From an uncultured Fibrobacter sp. (GTDB lineage Bacteria > Fibrobacterota > Fibrobacteria > Fibrobacterales > Fibrobacteraceae), in contig CAKUTF010000026.1 of assembly GCA_934691725.1 (NCBI GenBank), forward strand, positions 1 to 40,490: 40,490 nucleotides of DNA, given 5' to 3'. The translations under genes were made by a program, and so were the position numbers. The notes beneath the pieces are model-generated. The model was not told where the DNA came from. It was given only the letters and a program-made list of their open reading frames with translations, and searched no databases. Below, in pieces: positions 23,781 through 33,351 of this stretch. How positions within the stretch are numbered: the first letter of the stretch is position 1; every line of letters starts with the position of its first letter.

Positions 23781-25479
23781 TGTCGAAATTGCAAAAGCCG
23801 TCGCTGAGACAGGCGCCTTCGAATATGAACAGGCGAAAAAACTGCTCACGATTCCGACCGATACGGAACATGGCAACTTTTCGCTTCCCTGCTTTGCCCT
23901 GGCCCGCACCATGCACAAGGCACCAAAACTAATCGCCGAAGAACTGGCAACAAAAATTAGGCTTCCCGAAGGCCTCTCGAAAGTCGAAGCGGTCGCAGGC
24001 TACCTGAACTTCTTTATCGACAGGAACTTCTTGGCAAAGTCCATCCTGGAAGAAATTTCCGAAAAAGGTCTCGCTTACGGCCACGCAAGCCCGAACGGCA
24101 AGACGGTCTGCATCGACTACAGTTCGCCGAACATCGGAAAGGAACTCGCCTTCCACCACTTGCGTTCGACCATGATAGGCAACAGCCTTTCGCGCATTTA
24201 CAAGGCGAGCGGCTATAAAGTCGAGCGGATAAACCATCTCGGCGACTGGGGGACGGCTTTTGGCAAGCTCATCGTCATGTATCTGCGGGAGAACCGACCG
24301 ACAGACGACGCGACGCTTGAAAGCCTGACGGTCAAGGAACTGAATATCCTCTACGCGAGCTTTTCTAAGGCGGCGGAAGCGGAACCGTCTCTCGAAGACG
24401 AAGCGAGAAAGGCGTTTGCGGAACTCGAACGTGGAAACGCCTTGAATCACAAGCTGTGGCTTGCGTTCCGGGCCGCGACGCTCAAGGAACTGATGCGCAT
24501 TTACAAGATGATGGGCGTCGATTTCGACCATTACACCGGCGAATCGTTCTATGAAGATAAAATGCCCGCGGTCATCGAAGAACTCGAAGCAAAAGGCCTT
24601 TTAGAGCGAAGCGAAGAACGTGACGTGGTAAAGCTCGACGAATACAAGCTGAACCCGTGCCTTATCCGCAAAAGCGACGGCAGTACGCTCTACGCGACCC
24701 GCGATCTCGCCGCGGCGATTTACCGCAAAAAAGAATACGATTTCGATAAATGCCTCTACGTTGTCGATTTAGGACAGGCGCTCCACTTTAAACAGGTCAA
24801 GCTCGTCCTCAAGAAGATGGGACGGGAATGGTACGACAAGCTAATCCACATTCCGTTCGGCGTGATCCTCAACCTGATCGACGGCAAATGGGAAAAGGGA
24901 AAGACGCGCACCGGCAAGGCGAAACTTCTCCGCGATGTCATCGAAGCCGCCCAGAAAAAGATTCTCGAATTTATCGACCAAAAGAATCCGGATTTAGAGA
25001 ACAAGGAACTGATAGCCCAGCAAATCGGCATCAGCGCACTCACGTTCAACGATCTCAAGAACCACCGCTTGATGGACGTCAAGTTTGACTGGGATTCCGC
25101 GCTAAGCTTTGAAGGGGCGACAGGTCCTTACGTACAAAACGCCCATGTCCGGCTCTGCAGCATCATGCGCAAAGCGGGCTACGAAGTTTTCGCAAAGGAT
25201 GTGGATTACAGGCAGCTTGAAGACGACAACGCTTACGAACTCATCAAGGTCCTAGGCCAAAAGGCGGAACGGATCCGGCAAGCGGTCGAATCGGACGAGC
25301 CATGCGTTCTCGCCCAATACGCTCTCGACATCGCGGGAGCCGCCCACAAGTTCATCCACGAAGATCGCGTTCTCGGGAGCCCCGAAGAAAAATCCCGGCT
25401 CTTCCTCGTCAAATGCTCCCAGATAGTCCTCGAAGACGTGCTGGACCTGCTCGGACTTTTCCCTGTCCGCATGATGTAA
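23767..25479 (+). CDS. argS: Arginyl-tRNA synthetase
   Basis: A 570-residue class I synthetase. The N-terminal Arg-tRNA recognition domain is followed by the HIGH-like motif (SPNIGKELAFHHLRSTMIG, about residue 120), NHLGDWGTAFGKL, and TLYATRDLAAAIYRKK. The KMSKS loop is replaced by KGKTRTGKAK, as is usual in many ArgRS. The C-terminal DALR anticodon-binding domain is present. It overlaps rsfS by 14 bases. Confidence 0.95.
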   Translation: MNSFDVEIAKAVAETGAFEYEQAKKLLTIPTDTEHGNFSLPCFALARTMHKAPKLIAEELATKIRLPEGLSKVEAVAGYLNFFIDRNFLAKSILEEISEKGLAYGHASPNGKTVCIDYSSPNIGKELAFHHLRSTMIGNSLSRIYKASGYKVERINHLGDWGTAFGKLIVMYLRENRPTDDATLESLTVKELNILYASFSKAAEAEPSLEDEARKAFAELERGNALNHKLWLAFRAATLKELMRIYKMMGVDFDHYTGESFYEDKMPAVIEELEAKGLLERSEERDVVKLDEYKLNPCLIRKSDGSTLYATRDLAAAIYRKKEYDFDKCLYVVDLGQALHFKQVKLVLKKMGREWYDKLIHIPFGVILNLIDGKWEKGKTRTGKAKLLRDVIEAAQKKILEFIDQKNPDLENKELIAQQIGISALTFNDLKNHRLMDVKFDWDSALSFEGATGPYVQNAHVRLCSIMRKAGYEVFAKDVDYRQLEDDNAYELIKVLGQKAERIRQAVESDEPCVLAQYALDIAGAAHKFIHEDRVLGSPEEKSRLFLVKCSQIVLEDVLDLLGLFPVRMM

Positions 25480-26522
25480 TGCACCCGCTGCTTCAAAAAT
25501 CGATTGACAAAAAACGTCTCTCGCCTGACGAAGCGGTAGAGATTTTGAAGAAAGCGGACTGGACGGAAGTAGTCAAGGCGGCAGATGAAGTGCGAAACTG
25601 GAAGCTTCCGGGAAAACGAGTCGGCTACACGGTGTATCGCATTATCAATTATACGAACGTCTGTTCCATCGGATGCGACTTCTGCGCCTTTTCCCGAAAG
25701 GCCGACGAACGCGGCGCCTATACGCTTTCCCTGGAAAAAATTCGAGAGAAGGCGCTTGAAGCCAAGCGTCTCGGAGCGGACCAAATTTTTCTACAGGGTG
25801 GCGTAAACGAAACACTCCCGATTTCCTACTACACGGACGTCTTGCAGATGCTCACCCGGGAACAGGGAATGAGCGTCCGCGGATTTTCGCCGGTGGAACT
25901 CGTACACATCGCAAGTGCGCACAAACTAACGCTCGTCGAACTGCTCGGCATCCTGAAAGAATCCGGGCTTTCCTCCGTTCCCGGAGCGGGCGCCGAAATT
26001 CTGTCCGACAAGATTCGACAGCGGCTCAGCCCTAAAAAGCTCAGCGCGAAAGAATGGAAAGACACGCTTGCCGTCTGCCAGAAAAACGGCCTTCCCGGCA
26101 GCGCAAACATCGTCATCGGTTCCGTGGAAACGCCCGAAGATATCGTCCAGCACCTAGAACTTGTCCGTTCGCTGCAAGACGAAACGGGCGGGGTGAAAAG
26201 CTTTGTCGCCTGGACATTCCAGCCGCAGACCGACCGTTTTCCGATTCGCCACGTTTCCCCGATGGAATACCTGAAAGTCCTCGGACTTTCGCGCCTCTAT
26301 CTCGACAACATCCGCCATATCGAAGTTTCCGTGCTCGGAATGGGAAAGCAAATCGGGGAACTCGGGCTTCATGCGGGCGCGGACGATATCAACAGCATCG
26401 TCCTCGAAGAGAACGTGTTGAAATCGAACGGAATCCGGAGCATCGCGGAAGCGGAAGCGTTTATTCGCCAAGCGGGCTTCGAACCTTACCGCAGGAACCT
26501 GAACTTTTCAAACGATCGCTAG
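25479..26522 (+). CDS. mqnC: Cyclic dehypoxanthine futalosine synthase (MqnC)
   Basis: A 347-residue radical SAM enzyme of futalosine-route menaquinone synthesis. The cluster motif is C62-x3-C66-x2-C69 (CSIGCDFC), with FLQGGVNETLPISYY, SSVPGAGAEIL and SANIVIGSVE following; these match MqnC better than the related MqnE. ATG overlaps the argS stop (TAATG). The menaquinone decarboxylase gene three positions downstream supports the pathway. Confidence 0.92.
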   Translation: MHPLLQKSIDKKRLSPDEAVEILKKADWTEVVKAADEVRNWKLPGKRVGYTVYRIINYTNVCSIGCDFCAFSRKADERGAYTLSLEKIREKALEAKRLGADQIFLQGGVNETLPISYYTDVLQMLTREQGMSVRGFSPVELVHIASAHKLTLVELLGILKESGLSSVPGAGAEILSDKIRQRLSPKKLSAKEWKDTLAVCQKNGLPGSANIVIGSVETPEDIVQHLELVRSLQDETGGVKSFVAWTFQPQTDRFPIRHVSPMEYLKVLGLSRLYLDNIRHIEVSVLGMGKQIGELGLHAGADDINSIVLEENVLKSNGIRSIAEAEAFIRQAGFEPYRRNLNFSNDR

Positions 26523-26525
26523 CCG

Positions 26526-27452
26526 ATGCGCACGCCGACCCTTTTTAAACGGCTGGTGATAAGCCAAATCGTCCAGGAATCGGAAAGCGAACGCATTGCA
26601 GCCATCGGCGATTACGAAAAGATTCGCGATTACAGTCTCGTCCTCGCAAGCCAGGGAATTCCCCATCACATCCGTCGCGACGACCGCGGGCCCTATCTCA
26701 TCGCGGTCCGGTCCAATCTCATCGGTTTCGCCGAAGAACAAATCGCCCTGTTTCAAAAGGAAAATCCTCCGCGAAGTGAAAATCCCCCGCTCGCACTCCG
26801 GATTTCGCTTTCTCCGTTGCTTGTTCTGCTCGTTCCGTCCGTCTTTACCATTCTTCAGTTTTCAAGCCACGGCAGCCGCTTCTACCATTCCGGCATATCC
26901 GATGCGGAAAGAATCCTCGCCGGAGACTGGTGGCGTCCGATAACCGCGTTGACGCTCCACGGCGACGCGCATCACTTGGTTTCAAATCTCGTTTCGGGCT
27001 ACATCGTCCTGAATCTGCTCGCCTTTCGGATGCCGCTGTCCCGTATCGCGCTACCGCTGGCCGTTGCCTCGTCCATAGCCAATTTCCTTGTGGCCTGTTC
27101 GGTCCGCTCGGATTTCCGTTCGCTCGGTTTTTCGACATTTGTCTTTTGCGCCCTAGGAACGCTCGCCACCGTCGAATTTCGCCTCGTGCCAAAAGAATCC
27201 CACGGGATTCTACGGCGGTTCGCGCCTCTCTGCGCAGCGGCACTGCTCGCCGCCTTTCTCGGAATCGGGGAACATTCGGATATCCTCGCGCATTTCTACG
27301 GGCTTGTGCTGGGTGTCGCCACAGGTTTTCTCCCAAAGAAAAAAGTCCTTCTCTGGGGTTCACCCGTTGGCGTTCGGGACTTGCTCTCCTGGATATTCTT
27401 CTTCGCCTTTTTCCTTCTCGCCTGGTGGCGCGCAATTTTACTATCTTTATGA
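26526..27452 (+). CDS. Rhomboid-family intramembrane serine protease
   Basis: A 308-residue protein. Residues 10-75 form a soluble N-terminal part (DYSLVLASQGIPHHIRRDDR) followed by six or seven membrane segments. The rhomboid core is visible as ALTLHGDAHHLVSN (H145, H150, N154), catalytic serine S203 in GFSTFVF (instead of the common GxSG) and catalytic H256 in AHFYGLVLG. The pair S203/H256 suggests activity. It overlaps the next gene by 4 bases (ATGA). Confidence 0.85.
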   Translation: MRTPTLFKRLVISQIVQESESERIAAIGDYEKIRDYSLVLASQGIPHHIRRDDRGPYLIAVRSNLIGFAEEQIALFQKENPPRSENPPLALRISLSPLLVLLVPSVFTILQFSSHGSRFYHSGISDAERILAGDWWRPITALTLHGDAHHLVSNLVSGYIVLNLLAFRMPLSRIALPLAVASSIANFLVACSVRSDFRSLGFSTFVFCALGTLATVEFRLVPKESHGILRRFAPLCAAALLAAFLGIGEHSDILAHFYGLVLGVATGFLPKKKVLLWGSPVGVRDLLSWIFFFAFFLLAWWRAILLSL

Positions 27453-27940
27453 CGATGGGAAACCTTTTTCAGACATCGGGATTTCGAATCGATAACAGCG
27501 AAGCGGACGAACTTCTCCGCGTCTTTCCGTTGCAGATTTCCGTCGAAGAAACCCCGTCGCTTTTCTTTCGGATCGATGGCGAATTGCAAATCGGAGCGTC
27601 TGTTTCCTATCGGCTCGTGTCCGGCTTTCAAATTGTCCAGTGGAAATGCTACGTGACGGCGATTGAAGGCTCGTCGTGGAAAGCGGAACTGAGGCAGGGA
27701 CCTTTTACTGCGTTCTCCGCGACACACGAACTGTCCGTTTCGGGAAATCTCCTGGAATATATGGACGAAATCCACTTTAACGGTGAATCACCCGAACTCG
27801 CAAACGCTTTGGAAAGTGCGAAAATCCGATACGACTTTTCTTCACGCCAAAAGCTCCTCCAAGCTAAAAACGCCTTTGAATCCCGCCGAAAGACCGAATC
27901 TTTCCAGGCATTTTCGTCAGAAAACCTTTCCGCAGGCTAG
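27449..27940 (+). CDS. SRPBCC-fold ligand-binding protein
   Basis: A 163-residue soluble protein starting at the ATG that overlaps the rhomboid stop. The sequence follows the START/SRPBCC pattern of small bacterial members: LFFRIDGELQIGASVSYRLV, then the WKCYVTAIE strand, RQGPFTAFSATHELSVSG and YMDEIHFNG. Such proteins bind hydrophobic ligands; with neighbours in menaquinone synthesis, a quinone-precursor ligand is possible, as inference. Family call moderate. Confidence 0.7.
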   Translation: MTMGNLFQTSGFRIDNSEADELLRVFPLQISVEETPSLFFRIDGELQIGASVSYRLVSGFQIVQWKCYVTAIEGSSWKAELRQGPFTAFSATHELSVSGNLLEYMDEIHFNGESPELANALESAKIRYDFSSRQKLLQAKNAFESRRKTESFQAFSSENLSAG

Positions 27941-27951
27941 CGCGAAACTTC

Positions 27952-29766
27952 ATGTCACACCCTTCGCTCGAAGCGGCACTCCTAGACCTAGAAAAGCACG
28001 GGATGCTTCTCCGTATCCGCGAAGAGGTATCGCCCGACCTGCTCATGCCCAAGATGGCGGAAATCGCCACGAAAGAATCCATGCCGGCGCTTCTTTTCGA
28101 ACGCGTCAAAGGATCGCCGTTCCGGGCCGCCGCAAATATTTTCGGGACAGTGGAACGCGCCCGTTTTCTTTTCCGCAAGACGTGGCAAAAAGCCGAGACG
28201 GCCATCGCCTTTCACGCCGACCCGGCATCCGTCCTGAAGCAGCCAAAATCTCTTGCGATGCTTCCAGGAATCGGGATTTCTGCACTTCCCCGTAAAAGCC
28301 TCTCCGCGCCGGTCCTCGCCCAGACGACCACGCTAGACAGGCTGCCGCAAATCCGTCTGCACAGGGAAGACGGCGGAGCCTTCCTGACACTCCCGCAGGT
28401 TTTTTCGCAAATGCCCGGCGAGAAAAATGCGCTCAAGTCCAACCTGGGCATGTACCGCATCCAGATTTCGGGAAACGATTACATCCCGAACCGGGAATGC
28501 GGACTGCACTATCAAATCGAACGCGACATCGCGAGGCACCACGAAGTCGCTCTAGAGAAAAACGAGCCGCTCAAGGTCAGCGTCTGGTTGGGAGGCCCGC
28601 CGGCGCATACCCTCGCCGCTATTATGCCGATGCCCCCCGAACTTTCCGAACTGACTTTTGCCGGGCTTCTCGGCGGAAGAGCGTTTCGCTACAAAGACTG
28701 TGAAGGCTGGAAAGTTTCCTCCGATGCGGATTTCTGCATTCTCGGAGAAGTCGCTCCGGACCTCAAACCCGAAGGGCCTTTTGGCGATCACCTCGGCTAC
28801 TATTCCGCAAGACATGAATTTCCCTATCTTCGCGTAAAGAAAATTTTTTGCAAGAAGAATGCGATTTTCCCCTTTACGACCGTCGGCAGGCCGCCGCAGG
28901 AGGATTCCGTTTTCGGAGAACTGATCGGGGAACTGGTCCGTCCCATCGTGCCTGCATCCGTTTCGGGAATCTGCGAAATGAATTCCGTTGACGCGGCAGG
29001 CGTCCACCCGCTGCTCCTTGCGATTGGGCGGGAACGCTACACGCCGTATCTTCCGGAGCGTGAACCGATGGAACTGCTCAAGGAAGCGAACGCGCTCTTG
29101 GGATTCAACCAGGTTTCCCTTTCCAAGTACCTCTTTATCGCGGCGCGGGAAGATTCCGAACGCCTAGATACGCAAAACATCGTTGGTTACTTTGTACACA
29201 TTCTGGAACGCGTCCATCTGGATCGGGACATCCACTTCCAGACGGAGACGACCATCGACACGCTGGACTATTCCGGGCGAAGACTCAACCACGGTTCCAA
29301 GGTCATCGTCGCAGCAGTCGGCAAACCAATCCGGGAACTCGGACGCTCCGCAGATGACGGACTTTCGACTCTTCCGCTTCCGCAGGGATTTTCCCTTCCA
29401 TGCCTCGCTTTTCCGGGAACGCTCGTTATCCAGGGAAGCTCCTCGGCAAATATCGACGCCCTGGCCAAAGCGCTTTCCCATTGGGACTCTCGCGAAAAGT
29501 TTCCGCTGGTTACCGTGGCAGACGATGCGTCCTTTACCGCCAAGACCCTCGACAACTGGCTCTGGGTCACCTTTACTCGCAGCGATCCCGCCCACGACAT
29601 TTACGGGGCAAACTCCAAGTTTACCCAAAAGCATTGGGGGTGCGAATCTCCCCTGCTTATCGATGCCCGCACCAAACCGTGGCACCAAAAAATCGTCGAA
29701 GAAGATCCGGTTCTCGAAGCTCGCGCCAAGGACATCCTTTGGAAATCGATGAAGCAGCGCACATGA
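27952..29766 (+). CDS. UbiD-family menaquinone biosynthesis decarboxylase
   Basis: A 604-residue UbiD-like decarboxylase, about 100 residues longer than E. coli UbiD as expected for the futalosine-pathway type (SCO4490-like). Clear landmarks are LLFERVKGSPFRAAANIFGT, the prenyl-FMN/metal region NLGMYRIQISGND and YQIERDIARHHEVA, and EGPFGDHLGYYSARHEFPYL with the conserved E and G. It probably removes a carboxyl group from the 1,4-dihydroxy-6-naphthoate product made by the Mqn enzymes. A prenylated flavin from a UbiX partner is required and not encoded here. It overlaps the next gene by 4 bases. Confidence 0.9.
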   Translation: MSHPSLEAALLDLEKHGMLLRIREEVSPDLLMPKMAEIATKESMPALLFERVKGSPFRAAANIFGTVERARFLFRKTWQKAETAIAFHADPASVLKQPKSLAMLPGIGISALPRKSLSAPVLAQTTTLDRLPQIRLHREDGGAFLTLPQVFSQMPGEKNALKSNLGMYRIQISGNDYIPNRECGLHYQIERDIARHHEVALEKNEPLKVSVWLGGPPAHTLAAIMPMPPELSELTFAGLLGGRAFRYKDCEGWKVSSDADFCILGEVAPDLKPEGPFGDHLGYYSARHEFPYLRVKKIFCKKNAIFPFTTVGRPPQEDSVFGELIGELVRPIVPASVSGICEMNSVDAAGVHPLLLAIGRERYTPYLPEREPMELLKEANALLGFNQVSLSKYLFIAAREDSERLDTQNIVGYFVHILERVHLDRDIHFQTETTIDTLDYSGRRLNHGSKVIVAAVGKPIRELGRSADDGLSTLPLPQGFSLPCLAFPGTLVIQGSSSANIDALAKALSHWDSREKFPLVTVADDASFTAKTLDNWLWVTFTRSDPAHDIYGANSKFTQKHWGCESPLLIDARTKPWHQKIVEEDPVLEARAKDILWKSMKQRT

Positions 29767-31400
29767 AAGCCTCCTTCTGGATTCTCGGTTTTTTAGCGTT
29801 TCTCTTTTCCGAAGCGTTTGCAAGCCCGTTTTGCGGAACCAGCCAAATTCAAAAACATTTTCGGGACGGGAAAATTTTCAGGGCAACCGCCCGAAGCGCA
29901 AACATTTCCGCGACAAGCTGCGAACCGGAATTTTACTACGACACATCGGCGGTCAAGGAACGGAAAACTTCCCGCTTTCGGATTTACTATGTCCTCGACG
30001 GCCCACACAAAACATCCGAAGCCTGGATCGATTCGCTAGAAAAATCCCTGGAATCCGCCTGGAATTTTCATGTCCAAAAGCACGGGACAAAAAAACCGAA
30101 AGGCGCCAACCCGACCTGGCATTTCCAGAAAAGCGGCGACGAGGACCTATACCCGGTAGAGGTTCTCGACATAAGCCTTGTGCGCGACAACGCGGGACTT
30201 CTCGGCGGCTTTTGCACGGCTTGCATGGGGCTGACATTTCCACCCGAAGCATCAAATCCCGCGGCGACGGAAATCATCATCGACAACGACTTCCTTTACC
30301 CGGACGAAAGCAATCCCGCAGTCAAACAAATCCCCGAATCTTTTTGCACGTATGTCCGATCCACTCTTCCCGTCACAAACAGCATAACCGGAAAAAACTA
30401 TTCGAAAGATTACGGACTAGCTCTTCGTACCACCGCCGCCCACGAATTTTACCATGCGATCCAGGCGGCATACATCAATTTCCTCGAATACGATTCCTAC
30501 TGGTTCGAAGCCTCCGCGACTGCGCTCGAAGAAATCGCCTCGCCAGATGCCGACGACTACTGGCTTTATCTTCCTTCCCTTTTTCAATCGACAGGAATTC
30601 CGTTTGACCGGATCGGTTCGAACTACGGTCTGGCCGTCTGGGGACTTTACAATTTACACGCCTGGAACGAAAATTTCGATACAAGACTGTGGGAGCGTTT
30701 TTCGTCCATGCAGGATTCCAGTTTCGAAACGGTTTACGCCAAGGAACTCGCCTCAAGGGAACTTGACCCGGATTCCGCCTTTGCCGATTTCGCCCGAAAG
30801 CTTTTCTTTTCGGGAACCCGGAGCGGTTTTTCCGATTCGTCGTTTCGCTTTACCGCAGACTTTCCCGACTGGCCCGTTTCGCCGCATTTGAAAAAGCCTA
30901 CACTGTCCCCTGTCACGCTCGAAGCTCCCGCCATCGACTATTACCGAATTACGCACGATTCCTTTCCCGATCTTTCCCAGTTTGCCGGAAAAGCTTCGGT
31001 CGCCCTATATGGGAAAAATCAAAAAACGATATTCTATTCCATGGATACGATTTCGTGGACAGGGCTTTCCCCCCTTATCGCCAGGTCGGAAAACGCCGTA
31101 CTGATTCTCTCCAAATTACAAGAAGCTTCTCGCAGTACGCTGCAAACGGATACGCTCCCCTTGCGCAGCTACCCGAATCCCTGGCGGGGCGAGACGCCGC
31201 TCTGCTTTGCCGCTCTCCCTTTCACAGAGCATGTTCTCGAAATCCGCACCCGCGCTGGAAAGCTCGTACACAAATTTTCCTATTCGGGGACAAGTCTTTG
31301 CATCCGCGCCGAAGAAATTCAAGCGCAGCTCGCTCCCGGGCTTTATTATTTCAGGGCTGGCGCAAAGAACAAGGCAAAACCGTTTCTCGTCGTCTATTAA
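29763..31400 (+). CDS. Secreted HExxH metalloprotease-like protein with type IX-like tail
   Basis: A 545-residue exported protein (signal MKASFWILGFLAFLFSEAFA). The catalytic-type motif H227-E-F-Y-H231 (TTAAHEFYHAIQAAY) is followed by W-F-E249-A-S-A, the glutamate placed as in MXAN_6640-like gluzincins. The final 80 residues start LRSYPNPWRGETPL and end with a beta-sandwich-like segment and KAKPFLVVY, resembling type IX secretion sorting domains. Its ATG overlaps the decarboxylase stop, and its 3' end overlaps ribD by 4 bases. Confidence 0.8.
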   Translation: MKASFWILGFLAFLFSEAFASPFCGTSQIQKHFRDGKIFRATARSANISATSCEPEFYYDTSAVKERKTSRFRIYYVLDGPHKTSEAWIDSLEKSLESAWNFHVQKHGTKKPKGANPTWHFQKSGDEDLYPVEVLDISLVRDNAGLLGGFCTACMGLTFPPEASNPAATEIIIDNDFLYPDESNPAVKQIPESFCTYVRSTLPVTNSITGKNYSKDYGLALRTTAAHEFYHAIQAAYINFLEYDSYWFEASATALEEIASPDADDYWLYLPSLFQSTGIPFDRIGSNYGLAVWGLYNLHAWNENFDTRLWERFSSMQDSSFETVYAKELASRELDPDSAFADFARKLFFSGTRSGFSDSSFRFTADFPDWPVSPHLKKPTLSPVTLEAPAIDYYRITHDSFPDLSQFAGKASVALYGKNQKTIFYSMDTISWTGLSPLIARSENAVLILSKLQEASRSTLQTDTLPLRSYPNPWRGETPLCFAALPFTEHVLEIRTRAGKLVHKFSYSGTSLCIRAEEIQAQLAPGLYYFRAGAKNKAKPFLVVY

Positions 31401-32434
31401 AAATCCAATTTGCGGTTTCTAGCGAGCAACAGGGAATCTTCGCCCAAATTCCCAGCCTGGCAAAATTCCGGTTCGATGCCGGTACGCCAAGCGAGACCGT
31501 TTTGCATCTTCTGCGACGAACGAATCACGTAGAAGCGGTTCCACTTTCCCGATTTCAGGATTTTTTGGGCAAGCGTCCTTCCCGGTTCAACCACCAAGCG
31601 ATGGACTCCCATCCGAGAAAAATCATCCAGAATTTTTTCCCAGTTTTCGTCAAAATCGTCAGAAGTTAAACGACGGACATCGGCGACAGATGAAATTTCT
31701 CCCTGGGGACTCCGGCTAAAAACGATTGTCTTATCCGAAGGATTTTCAAAAAGATGCAAATTCGCCAGAAGCTTTCGATTTCCGCAAAAAACAGCCCGGT
31801 GCGGACTATTGCCCACGACACCGCGCACGGTCAAATGCGGATTATCCGAATTTGCCGTTCCCCCGCCGACGAGAATATATTCCGCCGAACGACGCCATCT
31901 AGCGGTCCATTCGTCAGCGGCCAGACCCGTTATGCGAACCGGACTTCCATTCGAACGGGCGATAAAACCGTCTGCGGTTTCCGCGATCTTGCATTCGACA
32001 AATGTCCGGTCATTTCTTACAAAGTAATCATAGGCTTCATAGAAAGACGAAAATTCTTCCGGAGGTTCTACATACACCGAATCGATCCCTGCTTCCGAGA
32101 GGACCTTTTCACTTTTCCCAAAGACCCGCGGATTGGGATCCCGATGGGCAAAAAAAACTTTCCGGATTCCCGCTGCGATAATCGCATTTGTACACGGCGG
32201 CGTCCGACCGAAATGACAACACGGTTCAAGCGTTACATATAAAGTAGCCCCCTGCGCCTCGTCGCCGGCATCCCGAAGAGCCATCACTTCCGCATGGGGA
32301 CCGTGAACGACTTGCGTGTGCCCACGCCCGACGACTGCGCCATCCTTGACTACAACCGCACCGACAGCCGGATTGGGAAACGAAAGGCCGATAGCGAAAA
32401 GCGCTTCTTCAAAAGCCAATTCAATGAAATTCAT
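31397..32434 (-). CDS. ribD: Bifunctional riboflavin deaminase/reductase RibD
   Basis: A 345-residue two-domain enzyme. The deaminase domain (1-145) has zinc ligands H47 (GPHAEVMAL), C72 and C81 (LEPCCHFGRTPPC). The reductase domain (about 146-340) has LNLA-like NADPH-site elements such as ILVGGGTANSDNPHLTVR. It catalyses steps two and three of riboflavin synthesis. No other rib gene is within view. It overlaps the upstream PAS gene by 14 bases. Confidence 0.93.
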   Translation of the reverse strand: MNFIELAFEEALFAIGLSFPNPAVGAVVVKDGAVVGRGHTQVVHGPHAEVMALRDAGDEAQGATLYVTLEPCCHFGRTPPCTNAIIAAGIRKVFFAHRDPNPRVFGKSEKVLSEAGIDSVYVEPPEEFSSFYEAYDYFVRNDRTFVECKIAETADGFIARSNGSPVRITGLAADEWTARWRRSAEYILVGGGTANSDNPHLTVRGVVGNSPHRAVFCGNRKLLANLHLFENPSDKTIVFSRSPQGEISSVADVRRLTSDDFDENWEKILDDFSRMGVHRLVVEPGRTLAQKILKSGKWNRFYVIRSSQKMQNGLAWRTGIEPEFCQAGNLGEDSLLLARNRKLDF

Positions 32435-33269
32435 CGCTTTCCAAGGCTACGCGGCTTACACCGTAAAGAACAAACTGCCCTACATCGTTTTTTTCAAGCG
32501 TACTGCGCGTCACGAACTTGACAATGCTGCCGTCCCGATTTTTTACGTGTACATTAAACTCTTGCGGTTCGTCACGCGAAGTCCCGTTTTTTAAAAGAGC
32601 CTCGATTCGATGATTCAGCATTTCACGAAACGCCAAAATGTCCTCTTTCGGGAAAAACTCCTCGTTCGACGGAAGCAGGCCGGCTTTGCGGTCATCGACA
32701 CCAAAACGCTCGCGAGTCACATCCGTAATAATTGTAAGCGCTCTCGAAGAGCAGTCCAATGTCCAGATAATGTTAAACGAGTTGTTCAACATAATCGCCA
32801 TCCGGCGTTTTGTCTCAATCAGTTCTTCACTGATGCGCATCCGATCGTTTATCGGAAAATAGGAGCAGCAAAACAAGGTTCGGGTTCCGTCTTCCATAAA
32901 GAATCCGTAGTTTTCATACCACTGCCAACCATAACGAATGTCGCGCAGACGAATGCGGACCCGGTCAAACGTTTTCGAAGTCTGGGCGGTTCGAAGGGCA
33001 ACGTCCAAAAGCTTCAGGTCATCGGGATGAACGACTTCTCGCGGATCATGCGCCGAGAGATTTTCCGAGGAAAAGCCGACGATTTCAAGCAATGCATCCG
33101 AAGCGGTTATCGCCCGCATCGTGTTCAAATCCAGGACAGCCCACAAAGATTTCGAATTTCGGGCAATCGTATCGATAATCCGAAAATTTCTTTTCAATTT
33201 CGCATTCCAGAAAAGAGTCCACACAAGGACAATCAAAATCAATAGTAGCAAACACATCAGAACAATCAT
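32421..33269 (-). CDS. Membrane-anchored double PAS protein without output domain
   Basis: A 282-residue protein with one N-terminal membrane segment (MIVLMCLLLLILIVLVWTLF), then two PAS folds (about 35-150 and 160-280; FGVDDRKAGLLPSNEEFFPK and REVVHPDDLKLL mark them), and no histidine kinase, GGDEF or other effector. It may sense and pass signals by protein contact. I used ATG 33269; a GTG two codons upstream is possible. It overlaps ribD by 14 bases. Confidence 0.78.
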   Translation of the reverse strand: MIVLMCLLLLILIVLVWTLFWNAKLKRNFRIIDTIARNSKSLWAVLDLNTMRAITASDALLEIVGFSSENLSAHDPREVVHPDDLKLLDVALRTAQTSKTFDRVRIRLRDIRYGWQWYENYGFFMEDGTRTLFCCSYFPINDRMRISEELIETKRRMAIMLNNSFNIIWTLDCSSRALTIITDVTRERFGVDDRKAGLLPSNEEFFPKEDILAFREMLNHRIEALLKNGTSRDEPQEFNVHVKNRDGSIVKFVTRSTLEKNDVGQFVLYGVSRVALESDEFH

Positions 33270-33351
33270 AACCACAATATAACAAAATAGATGAAGTCAA
33301 AAGATATTTTGCTTACATGTATTTTAAAATTTACCTTTCGTACTGCAAGCT

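Noticed and set aside
29400..29762. Upstream extension of the metalloprotease frame
   Set aside because: It overlaps the decarboxylase in another frame, and a signal peptide begins precisely at 29763.
31754..32242. Plus-strand open frame opposite ribD
   Set aside because: It lies fully inside ribD, has no family features, and ribD zinc and NADPH motifs are intact.
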